A stretch of 15,991 nucleotides of DNA from Clostridiales bacterium (GCA_021202835.1 JAJQCI010000022.1:1-15991); one strand, 5' to 3'; shown: positions 1-7,267, numbered from the stretch's first letter. Translations and numbers: made by a program. Notes: a model not told the origin generated them from the letters alone.

Positions 1-887
1 GTACTCAGGCCTGTGAATCTATTAAGGAAGAGGGTATTGAGGTTGTTTTGGTAAACTCAAACCCTGCCACCATTATGACCGACATAGGTATGGCCCACTA
101 TACCTATATTGAGCCTTTGACAATAGATTTTGTGGAAAAGGTTATAGCGAAGGAGCGCCCCGACTCCATAATCGCAGGAATGGGCGGCCAGACAGGCCTT
201 AACTTATCCGTTGAGCTTTATGACAGCGGAATTTTGGACAAATATCATGTCAACGTTATAGGAACATCAATTGACTCAATAAAAGAAGGCGAAGACAGAG
301 ACAAGTTCAAAAACCTTATGGAAAGAACCAACCAGCCTATAGTCGAGTCGGATATTGTAACAAGCGTTGAGGAAGGGGTAAATTATGCCTATTCAATAGG
401 CTTTCCCGTTATTGTAAGGCCTGCCTATACCTTGGGCGGCACAGGCGGCGGAATCTGTAAGGACGAAGGAGAGCTTCGTGAAATTTTGACACAGGGCCTT
501 CACTTAAGTCGTGTGGGCCAGTGTCTTATAGAGAAAAGCATTGCCGGCTGGAAGGAAATAGAGTTTGAGGTTATGAGAGACGGCGCAGGAAACTGTATAA
601 CCGTCTGTTCAATGGAAAACGTTGACCCCGTAGGCGTACATACGGGAGACTCTATAGTTGTTGCTCCGGCGCTGACCTTATCCGACAGAGAATATCAGAT
701 GTTAAGAAGTGCGGCGATAAACATCATTAACTCAATAGAAATAAAAGGCGGCTGCAACGTTCAGTTTGCTTTGGACCCAAACAGCTATAACTATGCCGTA
801 ATTGAGATTAACCCCAGAGTAAGCCGTTCCTCCGCTCTTGCTTCAAAGGCCACAGGCTATCCCATAGCAAAGGTAGCGGCAAAATAG
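1..887 (+). CDS. carB: Carbamoyl-phosphate synthase large subunit, N-terminal part (5' cut by window edge, 3' ended by frameshift)
   Basis: This is the N-terminal half of CarB, which makes carbamoyl phosphate from bicarbonate, ATP and ammonia (delivered from glutamine by CarA) for pyrimidine and arginine synthesis. The frame is open from base 3, beginning TQACESIKEEGIEVV, which corresponds to about residue 31 of E. coli CarB, so roughly 30 codons and the true start lie to the left. The TTG at 48 is not a real start. Visible motifs are VNSNPATIMTD, MGGQTGLN, the first ATP-grasp glycine loop RPAYTLGGTGGG, and the metal-binding segment INPRVSRSSALASKATGYPIAKVAAK. The frame then hits TAG at 885-887. 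The expected continuation (IALGYNLDEI) is in the -1 frame from base 884, so one A appears to be missing from the A run at 881-884. The family identity is certain. Whether the break is real or a sequencing error cannot be decided here. Confidence 0.93.
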   Translation, partial: TQACESIKEEGIEVVLVNSNPATIMTDIGMAHYTYIEPLTIDFVEKVIAKERPDSIIAGMGGQTGLNLSVELYDSGILDKYHVNVIGTSIDSIKEGEDRDKFKNLMERTNQPIVESDIVTSVEEGVNYAYSIGFPVIVRPAYTLGGTGGGICKDEGELREILTQGLHLSRVGQCLIEKSIAGWKEIEFEVMRDGAGNCITVCSMENVDPVGVHTGDSIVVAPALTLSDREYQMLRSAAINIINSIEIKGGCNVQFALDPNSYNYAVIEINPRVSRSSALASKATGYPIAKVAAK

Positions 888-3127
888 CCCTGGGCTATAA
901 CCTTGACGAAATTCCCAATGCAGTAACAGGCAAAACAACGGCCTGCTTCGAGCCTACAATAGACTACTGCGTTCTTAAGTTCCCTCGCTGGCCCTTCGAT
1001 AAATTCTTCGGCGCAAAGAGAACACTGGGAACAAAGATGATGGCCACAGGCGAAATCATGTCAATAGGCTCATCCTTCGAAGCGGCCCTTCTAAAGGGTA
1101 TCCGTTCCCTTGAAATAGGCCAGTACGGCTTAGAGAGGGCAAGCTCAAAGAAGAAAACTCTTGAAGAGCTTAAAAAGAGTGTTGTTTCACCTGATGACGA
1201 AAGAATTTTCGACCTTGCGGAAATGTTAAGACGTGACTATAAGGTTGAAAAGGTTTGTCAGATTACGGGAATGGACTTATTCTTTGTTGAGAAAATAAAG
1301 AAAGTTGTTGAAATGGAAGAGGACTTAAAGACAATGACTCTCGAAGAGCTTGACGAAAGGACTCTTGCCCATTATAAGAAAACAGGCTTCTCAGACAAGG
1401 CTTTGGCCAAAATTTTAGGCTGTCAGCCGCCGGCTGTTTATGCCCTCAGAAAAAAATGGAATATTATGCCTGTGTTTAAGATGGTTGATACCTGCGCAGG
1501 GGAGTTTGAAGCCGTAACGCCTTACTACTATTCTGCATATGAGGAAGAGGATGAGGTTGTTGTTTCCGACAGGAAAAAGGTTATGGTTATAGGAAGCGGC
1601 CCCATAAGAATAGGCCAGGGCATAGAGTTTGACTATTGCTCCGTTCACTGTGTAAAGGCCCTTAAAAAGGCCGGAATAGAAACAATTATTGTTAATAACA
1701 ACCCCGAAACTGTTTCAACTGACTTCGACACCTCCGACAAGCTTTATTTTGAGCCCCTTACGGAAGAGGACGTTTTAAACATCGTGGAAAGAGAACGCCC
1801 CGACGGAGTAATCTTACAGTTCGGCGGCCAGACAGCCATTAAGCTTGCTAAGTTCTTCGACGAAATGAACATACCTATTTTCGGAACAAAGGCAAAGGAC
1901 ATCGACGCCGCAGAGGACAGAGAAAAGTTTGACGCCATTCTTGAAAGCCTTAATATAAGACGCCCCAAGGGTAAAGGCGTATGGTCGGTAGACGAAGGCA
2001 TCGAGGTTGCTCAGAATCTGGGCTATCCCGTTCTTGTAAGACCCTCCTATGTTTTGGGCGGTCAGGGTATGGAAATAACACACAACAAGACGGAGCTTGT
2101 TCAGTATCTGGAAGAGGCCTTCATTAAGGACAGCAAAAACCCCGTTCTTATCGACCGCTATCTGGGTGGACGTGAAATAGAGGTTGACGCAATATGTGAC
2201 GGCGAGGATGTATACATCCCCGGTATTATGGAACACCTTGAAAGAGCAGGCGTTCACTCAGGCGACAGTATTTCAATCTATCCTCCCCAGCATATTTCCG
2301 ATGAAATAAAGCAGGCCATTATGGACGAAACACAGAGGATTTCCGTTGCTCTTGACGTTATAGGTATGATAAACATTCAGTTTATAGAATATAAGGGCGA
2401 GCTTAACATAATAGAGGTTAATCCCCGTTCTTCCAGAACAGTGCCTTATATCACAAAGGTTACGGGAGTTCCCGTTATTGATATAGCCACAAGGGTTATG
2501 TTAGGCGAAAAGCTTAAAAATATGGGCTACAGTACGGCTATTGCTCCCGAATCAAAGGTTGTTGCCGTTAAGGTTCCCGTATTCTCCACGGAAAAGCTGC
2601 CTAAGGTTGAGGTTTCATTGGGCCCCGAAATGCGTTCCACAGGCGAGGTTCTGGGCGTAGGCTACAATCTTTACAACGCTCTCTACAAGGGCTTTATCGC
2701 CGCAGGAATGACAATTCCCCAGCCGGGAAGCACCATTCTCGCCACAGTAACAAGCAAGGAACACCCCAACTTCGTTCCAATTGCAAAGAGATTCTCAGAC
2801 ATGGGCTGCCGCTTTATAGCCACAAAGGGAACAGCCAGATGCTTACGTGAAAACGGAATAAGAGTTCAGGACGTTAAGAAAATAAGCCAGGGCGTGCCCA
2901 ATGTTCTTGACGTAATAAGAAGCGGCGTTATCGACCTTATAATCGACATACCGAGAAAGGCCAACAATGCCAACTCCGACGGCTTCAAAATCAGAAGAAC
3001 GGCCGTTGAAAGCTCTATAACAATCATAACCGCTATGGATACGGTTGCGGCTATGTGTGACGTTATGGAAAAACAGATTGAAAGAGACAAGCTCGATATA
3101 TTTGATATAAACAGAGATATGAAATAA
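884..3127 (+). CDS. carB: Carbamoyl-phosphate synthase large subunit, C-terminal part (continues the frameshifted carB)
   Basis: This is the rest of CarB in the shifted frame, open from 884 (ATA GCC CTG GGC, IALG) to TAA at 3125-3127. In order it holds the end of carboxyphosphate domain 1, the oligomerisation region (about 1150-1550), a second ATP-grasp domain for carbamate phosphorylation (GSGPIRIGQGIEFDY, VNNNPETVSTDFD, RPSYVLGGQGMEI, EVNPRSSRTVPYITK), and a C-terminal MGS-like allosteric domain (SLGPEMRSTGEV, FIATKGTARCLRENGI). With the upstream part the total is about 1040 codons, close to the usual 1070 once the missing left end is added. The first internal ATG pair (1037/1040) has no convincing ribosome binding site, so independent translation of this half is unlikely. 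If the frameshift is real, the protein is lost unless ribosomes slip. A strong terminator follows, so carB ends its transcription unit. Confidence 0.94.
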   Translation: MALGYNLDEIPNAVTGKTTACFEPTIDYCVLKFPRWPFDKFFGAKRTLGTKMMATGEIMSIGSSFEAALLKGIRSLEIGQYGLERASSKKKTLEELKKSVVSPDDERIFDLAEMLRRDYKVEKVCQITGMDLFFVEKIKKVVEMEEDLKTMTLEELDERTLAHYKKTGFSDKALAKILGCQPPAVYALRKKWNIMPVFKMVDTCAGEFEAVTPYYYSAYEEEDEVVVSDRKKVMVIGSGPIRIGQGIEFDYCSVHCVKALKKAGIETIIVNNNPETVSTDFDTSDKLYFEPLTEEDVLNIVERERPDGVILQFGGQTAIKLAKFFDEMNIPIFGTKAKDIDAAEDREKFDAILESLNIRRPKGKGVWSVDEGIEVAQNLGYPVLVRPSYVLGGQGMEITHNKTELVQYLEEAFIKDSKNPVLIDRYLGGREIEVDAICDGEDVYIPGIMEHLERAGVHSGDSISIYPPQHISDEIKQAIMDETQRISVALDVIGMINIQFIEYKGELNIIEVNPRSSRTVPYITKVTGVPVIDIATRVMLGEKLKNMGYSTAIAPESKVVAVKVPVFSTEKLPKVEVSLGPEMRSTGEVLGVGYNLYNALYKGFIAAGMTIPQPGSTILATVTSKEHPNFVPIAKRFSDMGCRFIATKGTARCLRENGIRVQDVKKISQGVPNVLDVIRSGVIDLIIDIPRKANNANSDGFKIRRTAVESSITIITAMDTVAAMCDVMEKQIERDKLDIFDINRDMK

Positions 3128-3141
3128 CAGTTAAACTTCTT

Positions 3142-3182
3142 AAAGCCCTGTAATGCCTTTAATTACGGGGCTTTTCTTTTTT
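3142..3182 (+). terminator. Rho-independent terminator after carB
   Basis: A 13-bp stem is formed by AAAGCCCTGTAAT (3142-3154) and ATTACGGGGCTTT (3162-3174), with a single G.T wobble, a 7-nt loop and a T-rich tail (TCTTTTTTT). It lies 15 nt after the carB stop codon and separates carB from the phosphate genes. Confidence 0.9.
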
Positions 3183-3284
3183 TGCAAAAAAAACTTTATA
3201 CATATGCCAACGGATAATAGCCGGTTTATATTTATGAGATATATATGACTTTACACCTTATAATAGGCTGAACGGCTGGAATTT

Positions 3285-3350
3285 TTTACATAGAATTTAC
3301 TTTTTTTGTACGGAAACAGGGTAGATGATAAAATTTTATGAATGTATAAT
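3285..3350 (+). promoter_or_regulatory. Candidate Pho-box promoter 1 (for the small membrane protein gene)
   Basis: Three hexamers stand at 11-bp period: TTTACA (3285-3290), TTTACT (3296-3301) and the weaker TGTACG (3307-3312). A 32-nt gap then leads to a perfect -10 TATAAT (3345-3350); a poor -35-like TAGATG (3322-3327) sits 17 nt before it. Hexamers repeated at 11 bp resemble the TTAACA-type repeats bound by the response regulator PhoP in Firmicutes. The promoter before pstS (3571-3636) has the same spacing throughout, which raises confidence in both. Transcription would start near 3357. That PhoP binds here is inferred. Confidence 0.6.
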
Positions 3351-3396
3351 CAAAAGATGTAAAAATGCATTCTTGATGCTTTGCGGAGGTGAGGCT

Positions 3397-3579
3397 GTGG
3401 CGGTTAATATTTCATGCAGACTGTTTTGTTTAAGCTTGCTTTGTGATGTGGTTTATTATTTGATTTACGGGTTTTCGGTAAGAAGAATTCTTGTTTTTTT
3501 CATTCTTTTTACACTTGCGGCGCTTTTGAACTTTGTGTATCAAATAATTAGATTCAAAAAGAAAGGTCACTTTACTTAA
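3397..3579 (+). CDS. Small two-helix membrane protein upstream of pstS, function unknown
   Basis: This encodes a 60-residue protein that I do not recognise. The start is GTG 3397, chosen because GGAGGTGA (3385-3392) precedes it at ideal spacing. An in-frame ATG at 3325 has only a poor ribosome binding site and lies upstream of the perfect -10 box at 3345-3350, so it would not be on the transcript from that promoter. The protein is very hydrophobic, with two probable membrane segments at about residues 5-25 (ISCRLFCLSLLCDVVYYLIY) and 29-51 (RILVFFILFTLAALLNFVYQII). An SVRR turn separates them and a basic tail (RFKKKGH) follows. Both segments leave little outside the membrane. It is flanked by two promoters of the same Pho-box-like design and sits directly before pstS, so phosphate-starvation expression is likely. 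The third Pho repeat set overlaps its stop codon. No function can be assigned. Confidence 0.65.
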   Translation: MAVNISCRLFCLSLLCDVVYYLIYGFSVRRILVFFILFTLAALLNFVYQIIRFKKKGHFT

Positions 3580-3636
3580 ATTTAACCTAAACTATACGGT
3601 GGCGTGATAGACGAAAAAGCAAATATCTTATACAAT
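3571..3636 (+). promoter_or_regulatory. Candidate Pho-box promoter 2 (for pstS)
   Basis: TTTACT (3571-3576), TTAACC (3582-3587) and TATACG (3593-3598) form three hexamers at exact 11-bp period, matching the layout of Firmicute PhoP boxes. A 32-nt gap leads to the -10 TACAAT (3631-3636); TAGACG (3608-3613) gives a 17-nt spacer and matches four of six -35 bases. Transcription would start near 3643, about 50 nt before pstS. The first repeat overlaps the stop codon of the preceding small gene. The spacing from last hexamer to -10 is identical to that of the promoter at 3285-3350. Confidence 0.68.
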
Positions 3637-3694
3637 GCTATTGTAAAAAATAAAAACCAATTTATTAATTTATCAATTCTAAGGAGATTAAAAA

Positions 3695-4567
3695 ATGAAA
3701 AAATTTATGATTACGGCATTTTTGGCAGCTGCATTTGCTGTAGGCTGCGGTTCAAGTCAGACTGCTGAGAGTACAAACACAGCGGCAGGTTCCGACACAG
3801 AGGCTTCTGCCGGGGAAACACCGGCCGAGGTTAGCGGTTCTGTAACAATGAACGGTTCAACATCAATGGAAAAACTTGCTTCGGCTTTAAGCGAAGCCTT
3901 TATGGAAAAGTACAGTGGGGTTACCGCAACGGCTGAGTTTACAGGCTCAAGCGCAGGCATCGAAAGCGTTGCCGCAGGTTCGGTAGACATAGGAAATTCC
4001 TCAAGAGCCTTAAAGGACGAAGAGCTTGCAAAAGGACTTGTTGAAAACATAGTTGCCATTGACGGTATCGCTGTTGTTACAAATACAACAAACTCTGTTG
4101 ACGACCTTACACTTGACCAGCTTACTGCTATTTACACAGGTGAAATTACAAACTGGAGCGAAGTAGGCGGAGACGACAGCCAGATTGTTGTTATAGGCAG
4201 AGAGGCCGGCTCAGGCACAAGAGGAGCTTTCGAAGAGCTCTTAGGTATAGAGGACGCCTGCAAGTATGCTCAGGAAATCGACTCAACAGGTGCTGTTATG
4301 GCAAAGGTTGCATCAATCGAAGGTTCAATAGGCTATGTTTCACTTGACGTTGTAGACGACACTGTTAAGGCGCTTATGCTTGAGGGTGTTGAAGCTACAG
4401 AAGACAACATCAAAGCCGGCGACTATCCTCTTCAGAGACCCTTCGTTATGGCTACAAGAGGTGAAATCAGCGAACAGAGTGAAGCTGTTCAGGCTTTCTT
4501 CGACTATATCGCAAGCGATGAAGGTCAGGAAGTTATTAAGAGTGTAGGTTTAATTACAGTAGAGTAA
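3695..4567 (+). CDS. pstS: Phosphate ABC transporter, phosphate-binding lipoprotein PstS
   Basis: This is the extracellular phosphate-binding protein that delivers phosphate to PstCA; as a lipoprotein it is anchored to the outer face of the membrane. It has 290 residues, normal for the family. The N-terminus is a lipoprotein signal (MKKFMITAFLAAAFAVGC) with the lipidated cysteine at residue 18, then a Ser/Thr/Glu-rich linker to about residue 48. Phosphate-binding loops are visible as NGSTSMEK (53-60), GSSAGIESVAAGSVDIGNSSR (84-104, with Asp98) and GREAGSGTRGAF (168-179). AAGGAG stands just before ATG 3695. It is the first pst gene behind a Pho-box-like promoter, and a hairpin follows it before pstC. 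Identity is clear. Confidence 0.96.
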   Translation: MKKFMITAFLAAAFAVGCGSSQTAESTNTAAGSDTEASAGETPAEVSGSVTMNGSTSMEKLASALSEAFMEKYSGVTATAEFTGSSAGIESVAAGSVDIGNSSRALKDEELAKGLVENIVAIDGIAVVTNTTNSVDDLTLDQLTAIYTGEITNWSEVGGDDSQIVVIGREAGSGTRGAFEELLGIEDACKYAQEIDSTGAVMAKVASIEGSIGYVSLDVVDDTVKALMLEGVEATEDNIKAGDYPLQRPFVMATRGEISEQSEAVQAFFDYIASDEGQEVIKSVGLITVE

Positions 4568-4575
4568 GAAATTTA

Positions 4576-4610
4576 AAAGGGGGAATGAAGAGTTTCCCCC
4601 TTTGCTTTTA
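4576..4610 (+). terminator. Intercistronic hairpin between pstS and pstC (partial terminator or mRNA stabiliser)
   Basis: AAAGGGGGAA (4576-4585) pairs perfectly with TTCCCCCTTT (4594-4603) across an 8-nt loop. The tail is only GCTTTTA, too weak for full termination. Such hairpins after the gene for a binding protein commonly cut distal transcription or protect the upstream message, giving more PstS than permease. Partial termination here is inferred. Confidence 0.65.
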
Positions 4611-4638
4611 GGGAAATATTTTGATTTGAGGTGAAATT

Positions 4639-5172
4639 ATGGAGAATGTTTCGGCGGCTGAAGGACGCTTTAAAGGAAGAGCCGGGGCTAAAAAGAAAGT
4701 AAAAAATATGAGCAATGACTTTTCGATTAACGGGGGCAGCTCTTCGAAGAACTTTGTTGAGCTTTTGATGAAATTTATATTTTTCCTCTGCGGTATGGCG
4801 GCTGTTGCGGCTGTAGGGGCAATAACTCTTTATATGATAATTTCAGGCGTTCCCGCACTTTTAAAGGTTGGTATTTTGAATATGCTTTTCAACACCGTTT
4901 GGGAGCCTACGGCAGGAAACCCATCCTTCGGTATAGCATATATGATTTTGACTTCGGTAATAGGAACATCTCTTGCCATAGTTATAGGCGTGCCGATTGG
5001 GCTTTTTACGGCAATATTTCTTTCGGAGGTAGCCGACAAAAAGGTGGCGGCGGCTGTTAAGCCGGCGGTCGAGCTTTTGGCCGGAATTCCTTCAATTGTT
5101 TACGGCCTTATGGGTGTTCTTATTATAAACCCTCTTATGTATAAGCTCGAGCTCCTTATTTTCAGCGGTTAA
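4639..5172 (+). CDS. pstC: Phosphate ABC transporter permease PstC, N-terminal part (ended by in-frame TAA)
   Basis: This is the first 177 codons of PstC, one of the two membrane subunits forming the phosphate channel. ATG 4639 follows GAGGTGA at good spacing. Residues 1-35 form a charged cytoplasmic N-terminus. Membrane helices follow at about 43-70 (KFIFFLCGMAAVAAVGAITLYMI region), 95-120 (AYMILTSVIGTSLAIVIGVPIGLFTAIFL) and 140-165 (VELLAGIPSIVYGLMGVLIINPL), the last carrying the conserved GIPSIVYGLMG of Pst permeases. The frame ends at TAA 5170-5172 although the same frame stays open and carries on the family pattern (TTHQFTGGANMLAAILVLAVMNLPT). This is therefore a single interrupting stop codon, not a frameshift. 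It may be a nonsense mutation or a base-call error. Confidence 0.9.
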   Translation: MENVSAAEGRFKGRAGAKKKVKNMSNDFSINGGSSSKNFVELLMKFIFFLCGMAAVAAVGAITLYMIISGVPALLKVGILNMLFNTVWEPTAGNPSFGIAYMILTSVIGTSLAIVIGVPIGLFTAIFLSEVADKKVAAAVKPAVELLAGIPSIVYGLMGVLIINPLMYKLELLIFSG

Positions 5173-5637
5173 ACAACCCACCAGTTTACCGGCGGAGCGA
5201 ATATGCTAGCGGCAATATTGGTTTTGGCTGTTATGAATCTTCCAACTGTTAAAAATGTTTCGGAAACTTCGCTTAGGGCAGTGCCTGCGGAGCTTAGGGC
5301 AGCTTCACTTGCTCTTGGCGCCACAAAAACACAGACTATTTTCAAAACCACCGTTCCTGCGGCTAAATCGGGAATAATTACCGCTGTTGTTTTGGGCGTA
5401 GGCAGGGCAATAGGCGAGGCAATGGCAATCGTTTTGGTATCGGGAAATTCGGTAAATCTGCCTGTTCCCTTTAACTCGGTAAGATTTTTGACAACGGGTA
5501 TCGTTTCCGAAATGTCATATTCAAGCGGCCTTCACAGACAGGCGCTGTTTACTGTAGGGCTTGTTCTCTTCGCTTTCATAATGATTATAAACATAATAAT
5601 AAACAAGATTTTAAAGGGAGGCGGAAAGAATGAATAA
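5173..5637 (+). CDS. pstC: Phosphate ABC transporter permease PstC, C-terminal part (same frame, after the TAA)
   Basis: This is the remainder of PstC in the same frame as the N-terminal part. It contains the membrane segment MLAAILVLAVMNLPT, the cytoplasmic EAA coupling loop that docks on PstB (LRAVPAELRAASLALGATKTQTIFKTTVPAAKSGI, roughly 5272-5376), and the last helices. Read through, the gene would be 332 codons, normal for PstC. ATG 5203 is preceded by GGCGGAG (5191-5197) with a 5-nt spacer, so reinitiation 30 nt after the stop is conceivable. The end overlaps pstA by 8 nt, as expected for intact translational coupling. The later sequence shows no other decay. Confidence 0.88.
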   Translation, partial: TTHQFTGGANMLAAILVLAVMNLPTVKNVSETSLRAVPAELRAASLALGATKTQTIFKTTVPAAKSGIITAVVLGVGRAIGEAMAIVLVSGNSVNLPVPFNSVRFLTTGIVSEMSYSSGLHRQALFTVGLVLFAFIMIINIIINKILKGGGKNE

Positions 5638-6484
5638 CAGTGTATACGGCTCCAAAAAGAGAATTTCAGACATTGGCCTGCTTTTTCTTATATATCTTTC
5701 TGCGGCAATAGCCGTTGGAATTTTAATTGGAATTGTGGCATATGTTTTCGTTAGGGGCATAAGCTCCATAAATTTAACATTTTTGACAACAGTAACAAGT
5801 GCCATAAGGGGAACCTTCGGTATTTTGGGAAACATAGTCAATACTCTTTATATCATAGTCATAACAATAGTTATAGCAACCCCCATAGGTATAGGAGCGG
5901 CAGTATATCTGACAGAATATGCAAAGCCGGGCAGACTTGTTAATTTAATTGAATTTACAACTGAAACCCTTTCGGGAATTCCTTCTATAATATACGGCCT
6001 TTTCGGTATGGTCTTCTTCGGAACAAGCCTTAAGCTGGGCTTTTCAATACTTTGCGGCTGTTTAACTCTTACGATTATGATTCTCCCCATAATAATAAGT
6101 ACAACCCAGTCGGCCCTTAAAACCGTGCCTATGAGCTACAGAAGCGGCGCAATGGGTATAGGCGCCACAAAGTGGTATATGATAAGAACGATTATTCTTC
6201 CCAGCGCTATGCCTGGAATAGTGACGGCGGTTATTTTGAGTATAGGCCGTATAGTAGGGGAGTCGGCGGCTCTGCTCTTTACGGCAGGAAGCGCCTATCT
6301 TCTTCCCAAGTCATTTTTCGGCCACGTATTCACCTCCGGCGGTACTCTTACAATACAGATGTATTTAAGTATGTCAAAGGCAGAATACGGAAACGCTTTC
6401 GGAATTGCCCTTATACTTATATGTGTTGTTCTATTAATAAACTTCCTTACAAAGGTTGTTATAAAAATAGGAACGAAACAATAA
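5630..6484 (+). CDS. pstA: Phosphate ABC transporter permease PstA
   Basis: This is the second membrane subunit of the high-affinity phosphate importer, pairing with PstC and contacting PstB. It has 284 residues, normal for the family. There are about six membrane helices, starting with LLFLIYLSAAIAVGILIGIVAYVFV near residues 17-42. The family segment ETLSGIPSIIYGLFG is at about 111-125, and the EAA loop PMSYRSGAMGIGATKWYMIRTIILPSAMPGI follows helix 4. It starts at ATG 5630 inside the end of pstC (8-nt overlap), with GGGAGG at 5616-5621, which implies translational coupling. It is intact and pstB follows after 16 nt. Identity is clear, in contrast to its interrupted partner. Confidence 0.95.
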   Translation: MNNSVYGSKKRISDIGLLFLIYLSAAIAVGILIGIVAYVFVRGISSINLTFLTTVTSAIRGTFGILGNIVNTLYIIVITIVIATPIGIGAAVYLTEYAKPGRLVNLIEFTTETLSGIPSIIYGLFGMVFFGTSLKLGFSILCGCLTLTIMILPIIISTTQSALKTVPMSYRSGAMGIGATKWYMIRTIILPSAMPGIVTAVILSIGRIVGESAALLFTAGSAYLLPKSFFGHVFTSGGTLTIQMYLSMSKAEYGNAFGIALILICVVLLINFLTKVVIKIGTKQ

Positions 6485-6500
6485 TCTGGAGGTTATATAT

Positions 6501-7256
6501 ATGGAAAATAAAATCAGCGTTAAAAACCTAAATTTATATTACGGGCAGAATCACGCCCTTAAGGAAGTGTCTATGGACATTCCCGAAAGGAAGATTACCG
6601 CATTTATAGGCCCCTCGGGCTGCGGAAAGTCTACTTTTTTAAAGACACTTAACAGAATGAACGACCTTGTTGAAAACTGCAGAATCGAAGGAGAAATTAT
6701 ACTTGACGGAGAGGATATTTATTCTCCCAAGGTTGACACAACTCTTCTCAGAAAAAAGGTGGGAATGGTTTTTCAGCAGCCCAACCCCTTCCCTATGAGT
6801 ATATATGACAATGTAGCCTACGGCCCCAGAATTCATGGCATAAGAGACAAGAGAACCCTTGACGAAATCGTTGAAACAAGCCTTAAGGGGGCGGCTATTT
6901 TCGACGAGGTAAAGGACAGGCTTAAAAAGTCGGCGCTGGGCCTCTCCGGCGGTCAGCAGCAGAGACTTTGCATAGCCAGAGCCTTAGCCGTAAGGCCCGA
7001 GGTTATATTGATGGACGAGCCCACCTCCGCCCTTGACCCAATTTCCACTCTTAAAATCGAGGATTTAATGGAGGATTTAAAGAAAAACTATACCGTTGCC
7101 ATTGTAACCCACAATATGCAGCAGGCGGCGAGAATTGCCGATTATACGGCGTTTTTCCTTGTAGGGGAAATGGTTGAAACGGGAAAAACCTCAGACCTGT
7201 TTTCAAGACCTCAGGATAAACGAACAGAGGACTATATTACGGGAAGATTCGGATAA
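6501..7256 (+). CDS. pstB: Phosphate ABC transporter ATP-binding protein PstB
   Basis: This is the cytoplasmic ATPase that powers phosphate import; two copies bind the EAA loops of PstA and PstC. It has 251 residues, the standard length. Every ABC motif is present: Walker A GPSGCGKST (37-45), Q-loop FQQPNPFP (91-98, PstB-typical), signature LSGGQQQR (148-155), Walker B VILMDEPTSALDP (168-180) and the switch histidine in THNMQQAAR (203-211, His204). The C-terminal DLFSRPQDKRTEDYITGRFG is characteristic of PstB. GGAGG precedes ATG 6501. The gene lies 16 nt after pstA, and the phoU ribosome binding site overlaps its stop codon. Confidence 0.97.
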   Translation: MENKISVKNLNLYYGQNHALKEVSMDIPERKITAFIGPSGCGKSTFLKTLNRMNDLVENCRIEGEIILDGEDIYSPKVDTTLLRKKVGMVFQQPNPFPMSIYDNVAYGPRIHGIRDKRTLDEIVETSLKGAAIFDEVKDRLKKSALGLSGGQQQRLCIARALAVRPEVILMDEPTSALDPISTLKIEDLMEDLKKNYTVAIVTHNMQQAARIADYTAFFLVGEMVETGKTSDLFSRPQDKRTEDYITGRFG

Positions 7257-7267
7257 GGAGGATATTT

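Noticed and set aside
881..1036. Programmed -1 frameshift in carB as a regulatory device
   Set aside because: AAAA before TAG allows slippage, but I see no classic slippery heptamer or strong downstream structure, and CarB is not known to be recoded. Kept only as a minor alternative.
3325..3396. ATG 3325 as start of the small membrane protein
   Set aside because: Its ribosome binding site is poor and it lies before the predicted transcription start of the TATAAT at 3345; GTG 3397 with GGAGGTGA is far better.
5170..5172. TAA read as a sense codon (altered genetic code or programmed readthrough)
   Set aside because: carB, pstS, pstA, pstB, phoU, iorA and others in the window end in TAA, and no known readthrough context follows the codon.
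6172..6531. Plus-strand open frame bridging the end of pstA and start of pstB
   Set aside because: It overlaps two conserved genes in another frame and has no start signal or recognisable domain.
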